Shown here: one piece after another, positions 1 through 5,499 of the stretch | Layout of the letters: the number at the start of each line of letters is the position of its first letter | How positions within the stretch are numbered: the first letter of the stretch is position 1 | NCBI GenBank assembly: GCA_965368335.1 | Contig: CBDUMN010000149.1 | Coordinates: 1 to 5,499 of the forward strand | Source: CBDUMN01 sp965368335 | GTDB taxonomy: Bacteria > Pseudomonadota > Alphaproteobacteria > Rhodospirillales > JAPHRK01 | Direction: 5' to 3' | DNA: 5,499 nt | Notes under the pieces: model-generated | Told to the model about the DNA's origin: nothing | Seen by the model: the letters and a program-made list of their open reading frames with translations, nothing else | Database searches by the model: none | Made by a program: the position numbers and the translations under genes

Positions 1-1643
1 AGGGCCAGGGCCTGATCGGCCGCCTTGGCGATCTTGCCTTCCAGTTCGCCCAACTCAACCGTGGTGAAGCGCACTTGGTTGGCCAGCGTCTGGCGGTGAA
101 TGAACAGACCGTCCTCGCGCTCCATGATCTTGTCGGCCTGCTTGGCCGGCACCTCGATGAAATAGCCGAGCACATTGTTGTGCTTGACCTTCATCGTCCC
201 AATACCGGTTTCCTCGCTGTAACGGGCCTGGAGCCCGGCGATCAACTTCCGGGATTCGTCGCGCAGCATCTTTAACTCATCGAGCCGCGGCAGGAAACCC
301 GAGGCGATAAAGCCGCCGTCGCGCGCCTGGATCGGCAGGTCTTCATCGAGCGCCTTGGTCAACTTATCGACCAGTTCGGAATGATACCCCAGGTCTTCCA
401 GCGCCTCGGTGATGCCTTCGGGCGTCGCTCCGTCGGTCAGGGCGACCCGCATGGTCGTCGTCAGCCCCAGCCCTTCCTTGACGGCGGCGAGATCGCGCGG
501 ACCGCCACGCCCGATGGAAAGCCGCGAGAGAGCCCGCTCGATATCGGGCACCAGCCGCAAAAGTTCGCGGGCCCGTTCACGCAAACTGGACTCACTGACG
601 AAAAACGCCACTTTGTCGAGCCGGTAGTCGATCCGCTCCACATCGGCCAAGGGCGCCGAAAGGCGGGCCGCCAGCATCCGCGCCCCAGCCCCGGTCACCG
701 TCCGGTCGATGGCCGAAAGCAGACTGCCCTGGCGCTCGCCGGAGAGGGTGAGAGTAAGCTCCAGATTCCGCCGGGTCGCCGCATCGATTTCCATGACGCC
801 GCCCTGGCTCAACTGTCGAGGCGGGTCGAGACGAGGCAATTTGCCTTTCTGGGTGAGGTCGACATAATCGACCAGCGCGCCGCCCGCCGCGACCTCGGAG
901 CGGGAGAAATCGCCAAAGCTGTCGAGCGCCCTGACCTCGAAAACCGCACAGAGCCGTTTTTCGCCGTTGGCGCTATCGAAGCGGGCCGATGGCAAGGGGG
1001 TCAGTCGGTCGCGCCACTCGCCAAACACCTCGAACAGCCCGGACCGTTCCAAAAGCTTATCGGAAACCAGCACCTCGCCCGCATCGATACGGGCCAACGT
1101 CGCGCCCAAGGAAGCCGACGCCACCGGCTGGGTGCGGAAATCGCCGGTCGACATATCGAGCCAGGCAATCGCCATATCGCCCCGCACATCGGCAATGGCG
1201 GCGAGGTAGTTGTGGCGGCGCGCATCGAGCAGCGATTCTTCTGTCAGCGTACCGGGCGTCACCACCCGGGTGACTTCGCGCCGGACGACTGATTTGGCCC
1301 CCCGCTTCTTGGCCTCCGCCGGGTCTTCCGTCTGCTCGCAAACGGCGACGCGAAAGCCCTTGCGGATCAACCGGGCGAGATAGCCTTCATGGCTATGCAC
1401 CGGGACGCCGCACATGGGAATATCCTCACCCAGATGCTTGCCCCGCTTGGTCAACGTGATATCGAGCGCCGTGGCGGCCTGCACCGCATCGTCGAAAAAC
1501 AGCTCATAGAAATCGCCCATGCGATAAAACAGCAACTCGTCCGGGTGATCTTTCTTGATCGACAGGAACTGCGCCATCATGGGCGTGACGGCCCCTTTGG
1601 CGGCTTCACTATTGGCGTCGGCTGTAGGATCGGAGTCTTTCAC
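1..1643 (-). CDS. mutS: DNA mismatch repair protein MutS (partial, C-terminus outside window)
   Basis: MutS recognises mismatched and looped bases in DNA and, with MutL, starts methyl- or nick-directed repair. The visible 547 codons are open without a stop. Near the N-terminus is TPMMAQFL (residues 20-27), then LLFYRMGDFYELF, which carries the mismatch-stacking Phe45 and Glu47 (E. coli Phe36 and Glu38). DITLTKRG and IPMCGVPVH follow, completing domain I (to about residue 125). The connector domain runs to about 275 and the core-lever after that. A clamp-region signature, NNVLGYFIEVP, lies close to the left edge, followed by HRQTLANQVRFTTVELGELE. The Walker A/B ATPase domain and helix-turn-helix lie beyond position 1. 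The start is GTG 1643-1641, which gives about 19 residues before TPMM, a typical extension length in this family. AAGGAA at 1670-1665 is too far from this GTG (about 22 bases), and an in-frame TAG lies at 1682-1680. An internal ATG at 1580 is possible but would begin inside the conserved TPMM. The identification is certain; the exact start is not. Confidence 0.97.
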   Translation of the reverse strand, partial: MKDSDPTADANSEAAKGAVTPMMAQFLSIKKDHPDELLFYRMGDFYELFFDDAVQAATALDITLTKRGKHLGEDIPMCGVPVHSHEGYLARLIRKGFRVAVCEQTEDPAEAKKRGAKSVVRREVTRVVTPGTLTEESLLDARRHNYLAAIADVRGDMAIAWLDMSTGDFRTQPVASASLGATLARIDAGEVLVSDKLLERSGLFEVFGEWRDRLTPLPSARFDSANGEKRLCAVFEVRALDSFGDFSRSEVAAGGALVDYVDLTQKGKLPRLDPPRQLSQGGVMEIDAATRRNLELTLTLSGERQGSLLSAIDRTVTGAGARMLAARLSAPLADVERIDYRLDKVAFFVSESSLRERARELLRLVPDIERALSRLSIGRGGPRDLAAVKEGLGLTTTMRVALTDGATPEGITEALEDLGYHSELVDKLTKALDEDLPIQARDGGFIASGFLPRLDELKMLRDESRKLIAGLQARYSEETGIGTMKVKHNNVLGYFIEVPAKQADKIMEREDGLFIHRQTLANQVRFTTVELGELEGKIAKAADQALA

Positions 1644-1816
1644 GGGACGGCTCAGCGCTTTTGTTTCCTTGAAGAGGGTCTAGAATCGAGCGCTGACGAC
1701 TTTAGGGCATATGGGCCGCCCGCGAAACCGTTTCCCCGCCCTCCAAGCACCACTGGCCTGTGGATATCCCATCAAAAAGCAAAAGCTCGGAAAAAGATGA
1801 AATAGGGCCTTGCGCA

Positions 1817-2374
1817 ATGAAAGAAAATGCGCTTTTCTTTGTCGAAGTCGCAATAATATTACCAAACTGGAATTTAGCCACCGTGATCGCACCCCCCACC
1901 TCAAGCGCCCCCGAACTGGTCGGCCTACTCACCGACCGGGAGAGTTTCGAATCCACCGTCAAAGCCTTGCGCGAAGCCGGATTTGAGCGGACGGATCTAT
2001 CGGTTCTGAGCACCCACGATTCAATCGACACCGTCGGGTCGCCGGGCAAGCCGTTGAAAGACACCTTGACCGCTCTGGTCGGCGAGTTGAAATTCGAAGG
2101 TCCACTGGTCGCCTCGGGCGCCATCTATCTGGCCGGGGGCCCCATGGCGGGCACCATCGCCGCGCTGATCGGCGCCGCCGTCGGCACCGTGGCGGCCAAA
2201 GAGGTCATTGAAGAGGTCACCTCGACGCCCGACACCGAAGACTTCGCCCGCGCCGTCGAAGCGGGCAGCATTATTCTTTGGGTCCGCGTTGAAGACGATG
2301 CGGCCCAGACGAAAGCCGAAGCCATTCTCGCCGCCAACGGCGCGGAAAACGTACACGTACACAAACCCGCCTAA
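1817..2374 (+). CDS. Small YflT/general-stress-like protein with glycine-rich hydrophobic segment
   Basis: Function unknown. Counting from ATG 1817 the protein has 185 residues. Residues 33-66 (ELVGLLTDRESFESTVKALR, then an AGFERTDLSVLS stretch) resemble the YflT/general stress protein 17M type: a beta strand, a helix that spans a residue pair, then 'GF..DLSVLS'. Residues 99-126 are rich in Gly and Ala (GAIYLAGGPM, then AALIGAAVGTVAAKE) and could form a glycine-zipper or membrane-inserting helix. Residues 140-185 form a second strand-helix-strand unit (ILWVRVEDD, then a helix, ending VHVHKPA). ATG 1817 is chosen because AGGG (1804-1807) lies 9 bases upstream. The alternatives are GTG 1760 (no ribosome site, 204 residues) and GTG 1883 (144 residues, weak GGA), which starts just before the family-like part. 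The bases from 1783 to 1880 are A+T-rich and unlike the rest of the gene, which favours a late start. It is the first gene on this strand; maeB follows 102 bases later. The reading frame is secure and the family assignment is moderate. Confidence 0.72.
   Translation: MKENALFFVEVAIILPNWNLATVIAPPTSSAPELVGLLTDRESFESTVKALREAGFERTDLSVLSTHDSIDTVGSPGKPLKDTLTALVGELKFEGPLVASGAIYLAGGPMAGTIAALIGAAVGTVAAKEVIEEVTSTPDTEDFARAVEAGSIILWVRVEDDAAQTKAEAILAANGAENVHVHKPA
1820..1840. repeat. Perfect 8-base inverted repeat, A+T-rich
   Basis: AAAGAAAA (1820-1827) and TTTTCTTT (1833-1840) are exact reverse complements around the loop TGCGC. The element lies in the A+T-rich segment between mutS and the conserved part of the small gene. 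If translation starts at 1817 it falls inside the first codons. If it starts at 1883 it lies in the leader or promoter region and could be an operator or a weak hairpin. The stem has one G-C pair only, so a strong terminator is unlikely. The repeat is seen directly; its role is unknown. Confidence 0.5.
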
Positions 2375-2393
2375 ACAACCCGCTTGTATGGAC

Positions 2394-2411
2394 GGCGGGT
2401 CCGGGCCCGCC
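2394..2411. repeat. GC-rich hairpin between the small gene and maeB
   Basis: GGCGGG (2394-2399) pairs with CCCGCC (2406-2411). A T-G wobble at 2400/2405 extends the stem to seven pairs around a CCGG loop. It begins 20 bases after the stop codon of the small gene. No T-run follows directly (TTTTT comes only at 2443-2447), so it does not match a standard intrinsic terminator. It could attenuate read-through or stabilise an mRNA end. Another copy of the right arm (CCCGCC) overlaps the end of the small gene at 2366-2371 and could form a competing pairing. Confidence 0.45.
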
Positions 2412-2444
2412 GCCAGGGTTCGCCGCTCCGTCTCCCTCAAGCTT

Positions 2445-2457
2445 TTTAGACTCTAAA
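2445..2457. promoter_or_regulatory. 13-base perfect dyad just upstream of the maeB ribosome site
   Basis: TTTAGA (2445-2450), centre C, TCTAAA (2452-2457) is a perfect dyad. It ends 6 bases before the Shine-Dalgarno sequence and 20 bases before the maeB start codon. The position and symmetry would suit a dimeric repressor site or a small leader hairpin. I cannot link it to a known regulator, and a 13-base dyad can arise by chance. Confidence 0.3.
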
Positions 2458-2462
2458 GCCGC

Positions 2463-2468
2463 AGGAAA
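2463..2468 (+). promoter_or_regulatory. Ribosome binding site of maeB
   Basis: AGGAAA lies 8 bases before ATG 2477. It fixes the malic enzyme start, because no better-placed in-frame start exists nearby and the protein length then matches the family. Confidence 0.7.
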
Positions 2469-2476
2469 GCACGACC

Positions 2477-4738
2477 ATGGACGACCGCACAAAAGAAGAA
2501 ACAGACCACGAAGCCCTGATCCTCCATTCGTCAGGACGACCGGGCAAGTTGGAAATCACCCCGACCAAACCCTTGAACACCCAGCGCGACCTGTCTCTGG
2601 CCTACTCGCCGGGCGTCGCCGCACCTTGCCTCAAGATCGCCGACTATGCCGATAGCGCCTACGACTACACCGCCAAAGGCAACGTGGTCGCCGTGATCTC
2701 GAACGGCACGGCGGTTCTCGGCCTGGGCAACCTGGGCGCACTGGCCTCCAAGCCGGTGATGGAGGGCAAGGCCGTGCTGTTCAAGCGCTTCGCCGACATC
2801 GACGGCATCGATCTCGAAGTCGACACCGAAGAGGTCGAAGAGTTCATCAACGCGGTCAAATACCTGGGCCCGTCGTTCGGCGGCATCAACCTCGAAGACA
2901 TCAAGGCCCCCGAATGCTTCATCATCGAGCAGAAGCTGCGCGAGTTGATGGACATTCCGGTATTCCACGACGACCAGCACGGCACGGCGATCATCTCAGC
3001 CGCCGGGCTGATCAACGCCTGCGATCTGACCGGGCGGAAGATGGAAGACGTCAAACTGGTGATCAACGGCGCCGGTGCGGCGGCCATCGCCTGCGCCGAA
3101 TTGGCCCAAGCTTTGGGTGTGCGCAAAGAAAACGTCATCATGTGCGATTCCAAGGGTGTCATCCATAAGGATCGCACCGACCTCAACCAGTGGAAATCGG
3201 CCCATGCGGTCGATACGGACGCCCGCACCCTGACCGACGCCATGGCCGGGGCCGACGCCTTCTTCGGACTGTCGGTCAAAGATGCGGTTTCGCCCGATAT
3301 GGTCGAGAGTATGGCCGACAAGCCGATCATTTTCGCCATGGCCAACCCGGACCCGGAAATTCGTCCCGAGGTGGCCAAACGGGTGCGCCGCGACGCGATC
3401 ATCGCCACCGGGCGCTCCGACTACCCGAACCAGGTCAACAACGTGTTGGGCTTCCCCTATATCTTCAGGGGCGCGCTCGACGTTCGGGCCACGGCAATCA
3501 ACGAAGAAATGAAAGTGGCCGCCGCTCGCGCCCTGGCCGAACTGGCCCGCGAGGATGTGCCCGACGAAGTGGCCGCCGCCTATGGCCGCACCCTTCGCTA
3601 CGGCCCCGAATACATCATCCCCGCCCCCTTTGACCCGCGCCTGATCACCCATGTGCCGATCCATGTGGCTCAGGCCGCCATGGATTCCGGCGTCGCGCGC
3701 AGCCCAATCATCGATATGGATGAATACCGCAACCAGTTGGGTTCGCGGCTCGATCCGACCATGGCGAGCCTCTCGGCGATTTTCGATAAGGTGCGTTCCA
3801 ACCCGCAACGCATGGTCTTTGCCGAAGGCGAAGAGGAAAAGAGCATCCGCGCCGCCCTTTCCTACCGCAACTCGGGCTTCGGCGATCCGGTGTTGATCGG
3901 TCGCGAACACCGGATCAAGGAAACGCTCAAAAGCCTCGGCCTGGAAAACGAGGACCTGGAAATCACCAACGCCAAGATCGACGAAGAAGCGCGGGAACGC
4001 TACACCGAGTTGGTTTATGAGCGCATGCAGCGCAAAGGCGCGCTTTACCGCGACGCCCAGCGGATGGTCAACCAGGACCGCAACGTCTATGCCGCCAGCA
4101 TGGTTTCCCAGGGCGACGCCGACGCCATGGTTACCGGCATCACGCGGAACTATTACGTCGCCTTGGACGAAATCAGCCGGGTCATCGACCCCAAACCGGA
4201 CCGCAACGTCTTCGGCCTGACCATGATGCTGGCCCGCGGCCGCACCCTGTTCATTTCCGACACCGTGGTCAAAGAACTGCCGAGCCCGGAAGAACTGGCC
4301 GACACGGCCATCCAGACGGCGGCCGTCGCCAAACGTCTCGGCCATGAACCTCGGGTGGCATTGCTTTCCTTCTCCAACTTCGGCAACCCGAACCTGGAAC
4401 GTTCCGATGTGGTTAAGCTGGCGGTCGCCGAGTTGGATAGGCGGGAGGTGGACTTCGAATACGACGGGGAAATGTCGCCCGAAACGGCCTTGAACCGCGA
4501 CGTGATGAAGCTCTATCCATTCTGCCGCCTCTCAGGCCCGGCCAACATCCTGATCATGCCGGGCCTGCACAGCGCCCATATTTCATCGAGCCTGATGAAT
4601 GCTTTGGGCGGCGGCACGGTGATCGGCCCGATCCTCATCGGTCTGTCGAAACCGGCCCAGATCGTGCCCATCGGCTCAACCGTCACCGACATGGTCAACA
4701 TGGCCGCCCTCGCCGCCTACGACGCCATTTCGGGGTAG
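2477..4738 (+). CDS. maeB: NADP-dependent malic enzyme with C-terminal phosphotransacetylase-like domain
   Basis: Oxidatively decarboxylates malate to pyruvate and CO2 in the cytoplasm, yielding NADPH; it links the TCA cycle to gluconeogenesis and lipid synthesis. It has 753 residues, the usual length of the large MaeB type (about 750-770). The malic N domain (about 20-160) carries LAYSPGVA with the likely catalytic Tyr43, EGKAVLFK with the likely catalytic Lys98, and the metal ligands in NLEDIKAP (Glu140, Asp141) and FHDDQHGTA (Asp165). The Rossmann domain (about 165-405) has INGAGAAA (196-203), FAMANPDPE (286-294) and NQVNNVLGFP (318-327). MCDSKG (222-227) follows the second strand; Ser-Lys after the Asp suits NADP, but this is inference. 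From about 427 a PTA/PTB-like domain follows (DADAMVTGITR 547-557; SGPANILIMPGLHS 686-699). In this enzyme type it normally acts as an acetyl-CoA-sensing and oligomerising part, not as a transferase. The gene is intact, with a good ribosome site and a strong terminator, so it ends its own transcript. It probably has its own promoter, or is read with the small gene 102 bases upstream. Confidence 0.97.
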   Translation: MDDRTKEETDHEALILHSSGRPGKLEITPTKPLNTQRDLSLAYSPGVAAPCLKIADYADSAYDYTAKGNVVAVISNGTAVLGLGNLGALASKPVMEGKAVLFKRFADIDGIDLEVDTEEVEEFINAVKYLGPSFGGINLEDIKAPECFIIEQKLRELMDIPVFHDDQHGTAIISAAGLINACDLTGRKMEDVKLVINGAGAAAIACAELAQALGVRKENVIMCDSKGVIHKDRTDLNQWKSAHAVDTDARTLTDAMAGADAFFGLSVKDAVSPDMVESMADKPIIFAMANPDPEIRPEVAKRVRRDAIIATGRSDYPNQVNNVLGFPYIFRGALDVRATAINEEMKVAAARALAELAREDVPDEVAAAYGRTLRYGPEYIIPAPFDPRLITHVPIHVAQAAMDSGVARSPIIDMDEYRNQLGSRLDPTMASLSAIFDKVRSNPQRMVFAEGEEEKSIRAALSYRNSGFGDPVLIGREHRIKETLKSLGLENEDLEITNAKIDEEARERYTELVYERMQRKGALYRDAQRMVNQDRNVYAASMVSQGDADAMVTGITRNYYVALDEISRVIDPKPDRNVFGLTMMLARGRTLFISDTVVKELPSPEELADTAIQTAAVAKRLGHEPRVALLSFSNFGNPNLERSDVVKLAVAELDRREVDFEYDGEMSPETALNRDVMKLYPFCRLSGPANILIMPGLHSAHISSSLMNALGGGTVIGPILIGLSKPAQIVPIGSTVTDMVNMAALAAYDAISG

Positions 4739-4759
4739 ATAAAAAATCAATTGAACGAG

Positions 4760-4792
4760 AAACGGCGGCTCCACCCGAGCCGCCGTTTTTTT
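4760..4792 (+). terminator. Intrinsic terminator of maeB
   Basis: A perfect 12-base stem, AAACGGCGGCTC (4760-4771) and GAGCCGCCGTTT (4777-4788), encloses the loop CACCC. Seven T residues run from 4786 to 4792. It starts 21 bases after the maeB stop codon. On the opposite strand the stem is followed only by TTTCTC, so termination of the minus-strand macrodomain remnant would be weaker. Confidence 0.94.
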
Positions 4793-4961
4793 ATATCATT
4801 CATTGGCGTCCTTCTATTCACTCGTCATGTGTGGACGGCTCCGTTTTAGCAAGCAGAAAGTTGTGATGTTTTTTGCCGGTTTGGGTACGGTCATGTGTTC
4901 GGCCTGTTAGCGCGGCGTTTTGCCGCTGGCCCTGATGATATCCGAAGAACGGCTCCCCCTT

Positions 4962-5352
4962 CTACCGCAGCAAATCCATCGGGTCGGGACCGTCGGAGAG
5001 TTTCGGCAGGTCGACGACCTCGAGGGCGTGGCGGTGGTAGTCGGCCGATTGGGGGCTGTAGCAGCAGAAATAGACTTTCTCAACCGCCGGATTTTTCTCG
5101 AGAAACTTCGCCGTGGCCTTGACCGCGATCTGGGCGGCCGTGTCGGGTGCCGGTGCTGATCGCCGGGAAGGCCACCGTCTTGGCCCCGGCTTCGGCGGCC
5201 AATTCAAGCGAGCTTTCATAGGCCGAGGCGAGGAGTTTTTCTTCCTTGCGCATGCCGCCGCGCCAAACGGGACCCACCGTATGGATGACGTGTTTGGCCG
5301 GAAGGTTGTAGCCTTTGGTGATCCGCGCTTCGCCGGTCGGGCAGCCGCCCAG
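4962..5352 (-). pseudogene. Macrodomain (ADP-ribose-binding / O-acetyl-ADP-ribose deacetylase-like) gene remnant
   Basis: The closest family is the bacterial YmdB-type macrodomain, which binds ADP-ribose and removes acetyl or ADP-ribosyl groups. Read on the minus strand, one frame gives LGGCPTGEARITKGYNLPA, HVIHTVGPVWRGG, KLLASAYESSLELAAEAGAK and FPAISTG (down to 5149). All of these are strong family motifs. A second frame then gives AAQIAVKATAKFLEKNP and VYFCCYSPQSADYHRHALEVV, ending at TAG 4964-4962. The frame changes at about 5141-5151. Only 4 bases remain between the STG glycine codon and DTAAQIAV, where relatives have about six codons of the type VYGYPx. This fits a deletion of about 14 bases that removes the phosphate-binding loop. 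Upstream, the N-terminal part with the catalytic NAAN and GGGVDGAIHRAAG is not found in any minus frame of the remaining 147 bases. Left in its first frame, the product would stop at 5080. The gene therefore appears dead by two lesions, unless the frameshift is a sequencing error. Confidence 0.78.
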
Positions 5353-5499
5353 GTCGCCCTGGCTGGAATCGAGGGCGCCCGGATCCGCCGGGCCTGGGTC
5401 CACAGCCGCAACATCGCCCGCGCCGCCCGGATCGGCGGTCCCCGGATCGTCGAGGCCGATCTCCGAGGCGCCTGGATCTGCCTGGCCCGGATCGGCGCT
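5347..5499. repeat. 15-base periodic tract: pentapeptide repeats on plus strand or Asp-Pro-Gly repeats on minus strand
   Basis: Units of the type GCC-(C/T)GG-(A/G)TC recur at 5347, 5362, 5377, 5392, 5407, 5425, 5440, 5455, 5470 and 5485. The step is 15 bases except for one 18-base step. On the plus strand (frame of ATG 5281) they read as five-residue units A-x-(I/V/L)-x-x, such as AGIEG, ARIRR, AWVHS, ADLRG, AWICL and ARIGA. That is the layout of a pentapeptide-repeat protein, and third codon positions there are nearly all G or C. On the minus strand, in frame with the first part of the macrodomain remnant, they read as (x)ADPG units. Both readings are open to the window edge. I favour the plus-strand reading, but not strongly. 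If it is real, the gene's start is unclear: the plus frame is open back to 5074 but overlaps the macrodomain remnant in antisense. Confidence 0.5.

Noticed and set aside
381..1292. 303-codon open frame on the plus strand
   Set aside because: It is antisense to the conserved MutS coding sequence, has no ribosome site and no recognisable protein; such long shadows are common in high-GC genes.
1724..1734. GAAAC-C-GTTTC dyad in the mutS upstream region
   Set aside because: Its arms of five bases are too short to call an operator without conservation data.
1644..1882. EcfG-type general stress promoter (GGAAC ... CGTT) for the YflT-like gene
   Set aside because: GGAAA and GGAAT strings occur, but none has a CGTT at the right distance on either strand.
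2665..3408. 247-codon minus-strand open frame
   Set aside because: Another antisense shadow of maeB in a different frame, with no supporting start signal or motif.
2996..4345. 449-codon open frame on the minus strand
   Set aside because: It lies wholly antisense to maeB. The translation is rich in His, Gly, Asp and Val with no domain pattern, so it is a codon-bias shadow.
4793..4961. Possible small gene or RNA between the maeB terminator and the macrodomain remnant
   Set aside because: I see a short GCGGC/GCCGC hairpin (4912-4926) and a 9-base direct repeat GTCATGTGT (4824 and 4890), but no credible coding frame, tRNA or terminator. These are probably chance features.
5281..5340. ATG 5281 as a firm start of a plus-strand pentapeptide-repeat gene
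   Set aside because: The stretch is antisense to strongly conserved macrodomain motifs (HVIHTVG, CPTGEARI), so its plus-strand reading is probably a shadow. Only the tract from about 5347 is a fair candidate.
1..5499. CRISPR array, insertion sequence, tRNA, rRNA or phage attachment site
   Set aside because: No spaced direct repeats of CRISPR form, no transposase motifs or terminal inverted repeats, and no tRNA-like or rRNA-like sequence were seen.

Overview
The window looks like a chromosomal core region of a high-GC alphaproteobacterium, probably of the Rhodospirillales. This rests on GC-rich codon use, on protein sequences of alphaproteobacterial type, and on my recollection that mutS and maeB lie head to head in many Alphaproteobacteria. 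The genus cannot be fixed from the sequence.

Layout. (1) Positions 1-1643, minus strand: the N-terminal 547 codons of the mismatch-repair protein MutS, cut by the left window edge before the ATPase domain. (2) Positions 1644-1816: a divergent intergenic region holding the 5' signals of mutS on one side and of a small gene on the other. Its right part is clearly richer in A+T than its surroundings. (3) About 1817-2374, plus strand: a small protein with a YflT/general-stress-like N-terminal motif and a glycine-rich hydrophobic segment. Its start is uncertain (1760, 1817 or 1883). (4) Positions 2375-2476: a gap with a GC-rich hairpin, a perfect 13-base dyad and a good ribosome binding site. (5) Positions 2477-4738, plus strand: a complete 753-residue NADP-type malic enzyme (MaeB) with the usual C-terminal phosphotransacetylase-like domain, followed by a textbook intrinsic terminator (4760-4792). 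(6) Positions 4793-4961: about 170 non-coding bases with no gene that I can support. (7) Positions 4962-5352, minus strand: the remains of a macrodomain (ADP-ribose-binding) gene, frameshifted in its phosphate-binding loop and lacking the recognisable N-terminal half. (8) Positions 5347-5499: a 15-base periodic tract abutting the macrodomain remnant. It reads as pentapeptide repeats on the plus strand or as Asp-Pro-Gly repeats on the minus strand, and runs off the right edge.

The intact genes are housekeeping: replication fidelity (mutS) and the conversion of malate to pyruvate with production of NADPH (maeB). The small gene between them has no proven link to either. I found no convincing new multi-gene system. 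The most unusual part is the right end, where a decayed macrodomain gene meets a repeat tract whose coding strand is undecided.
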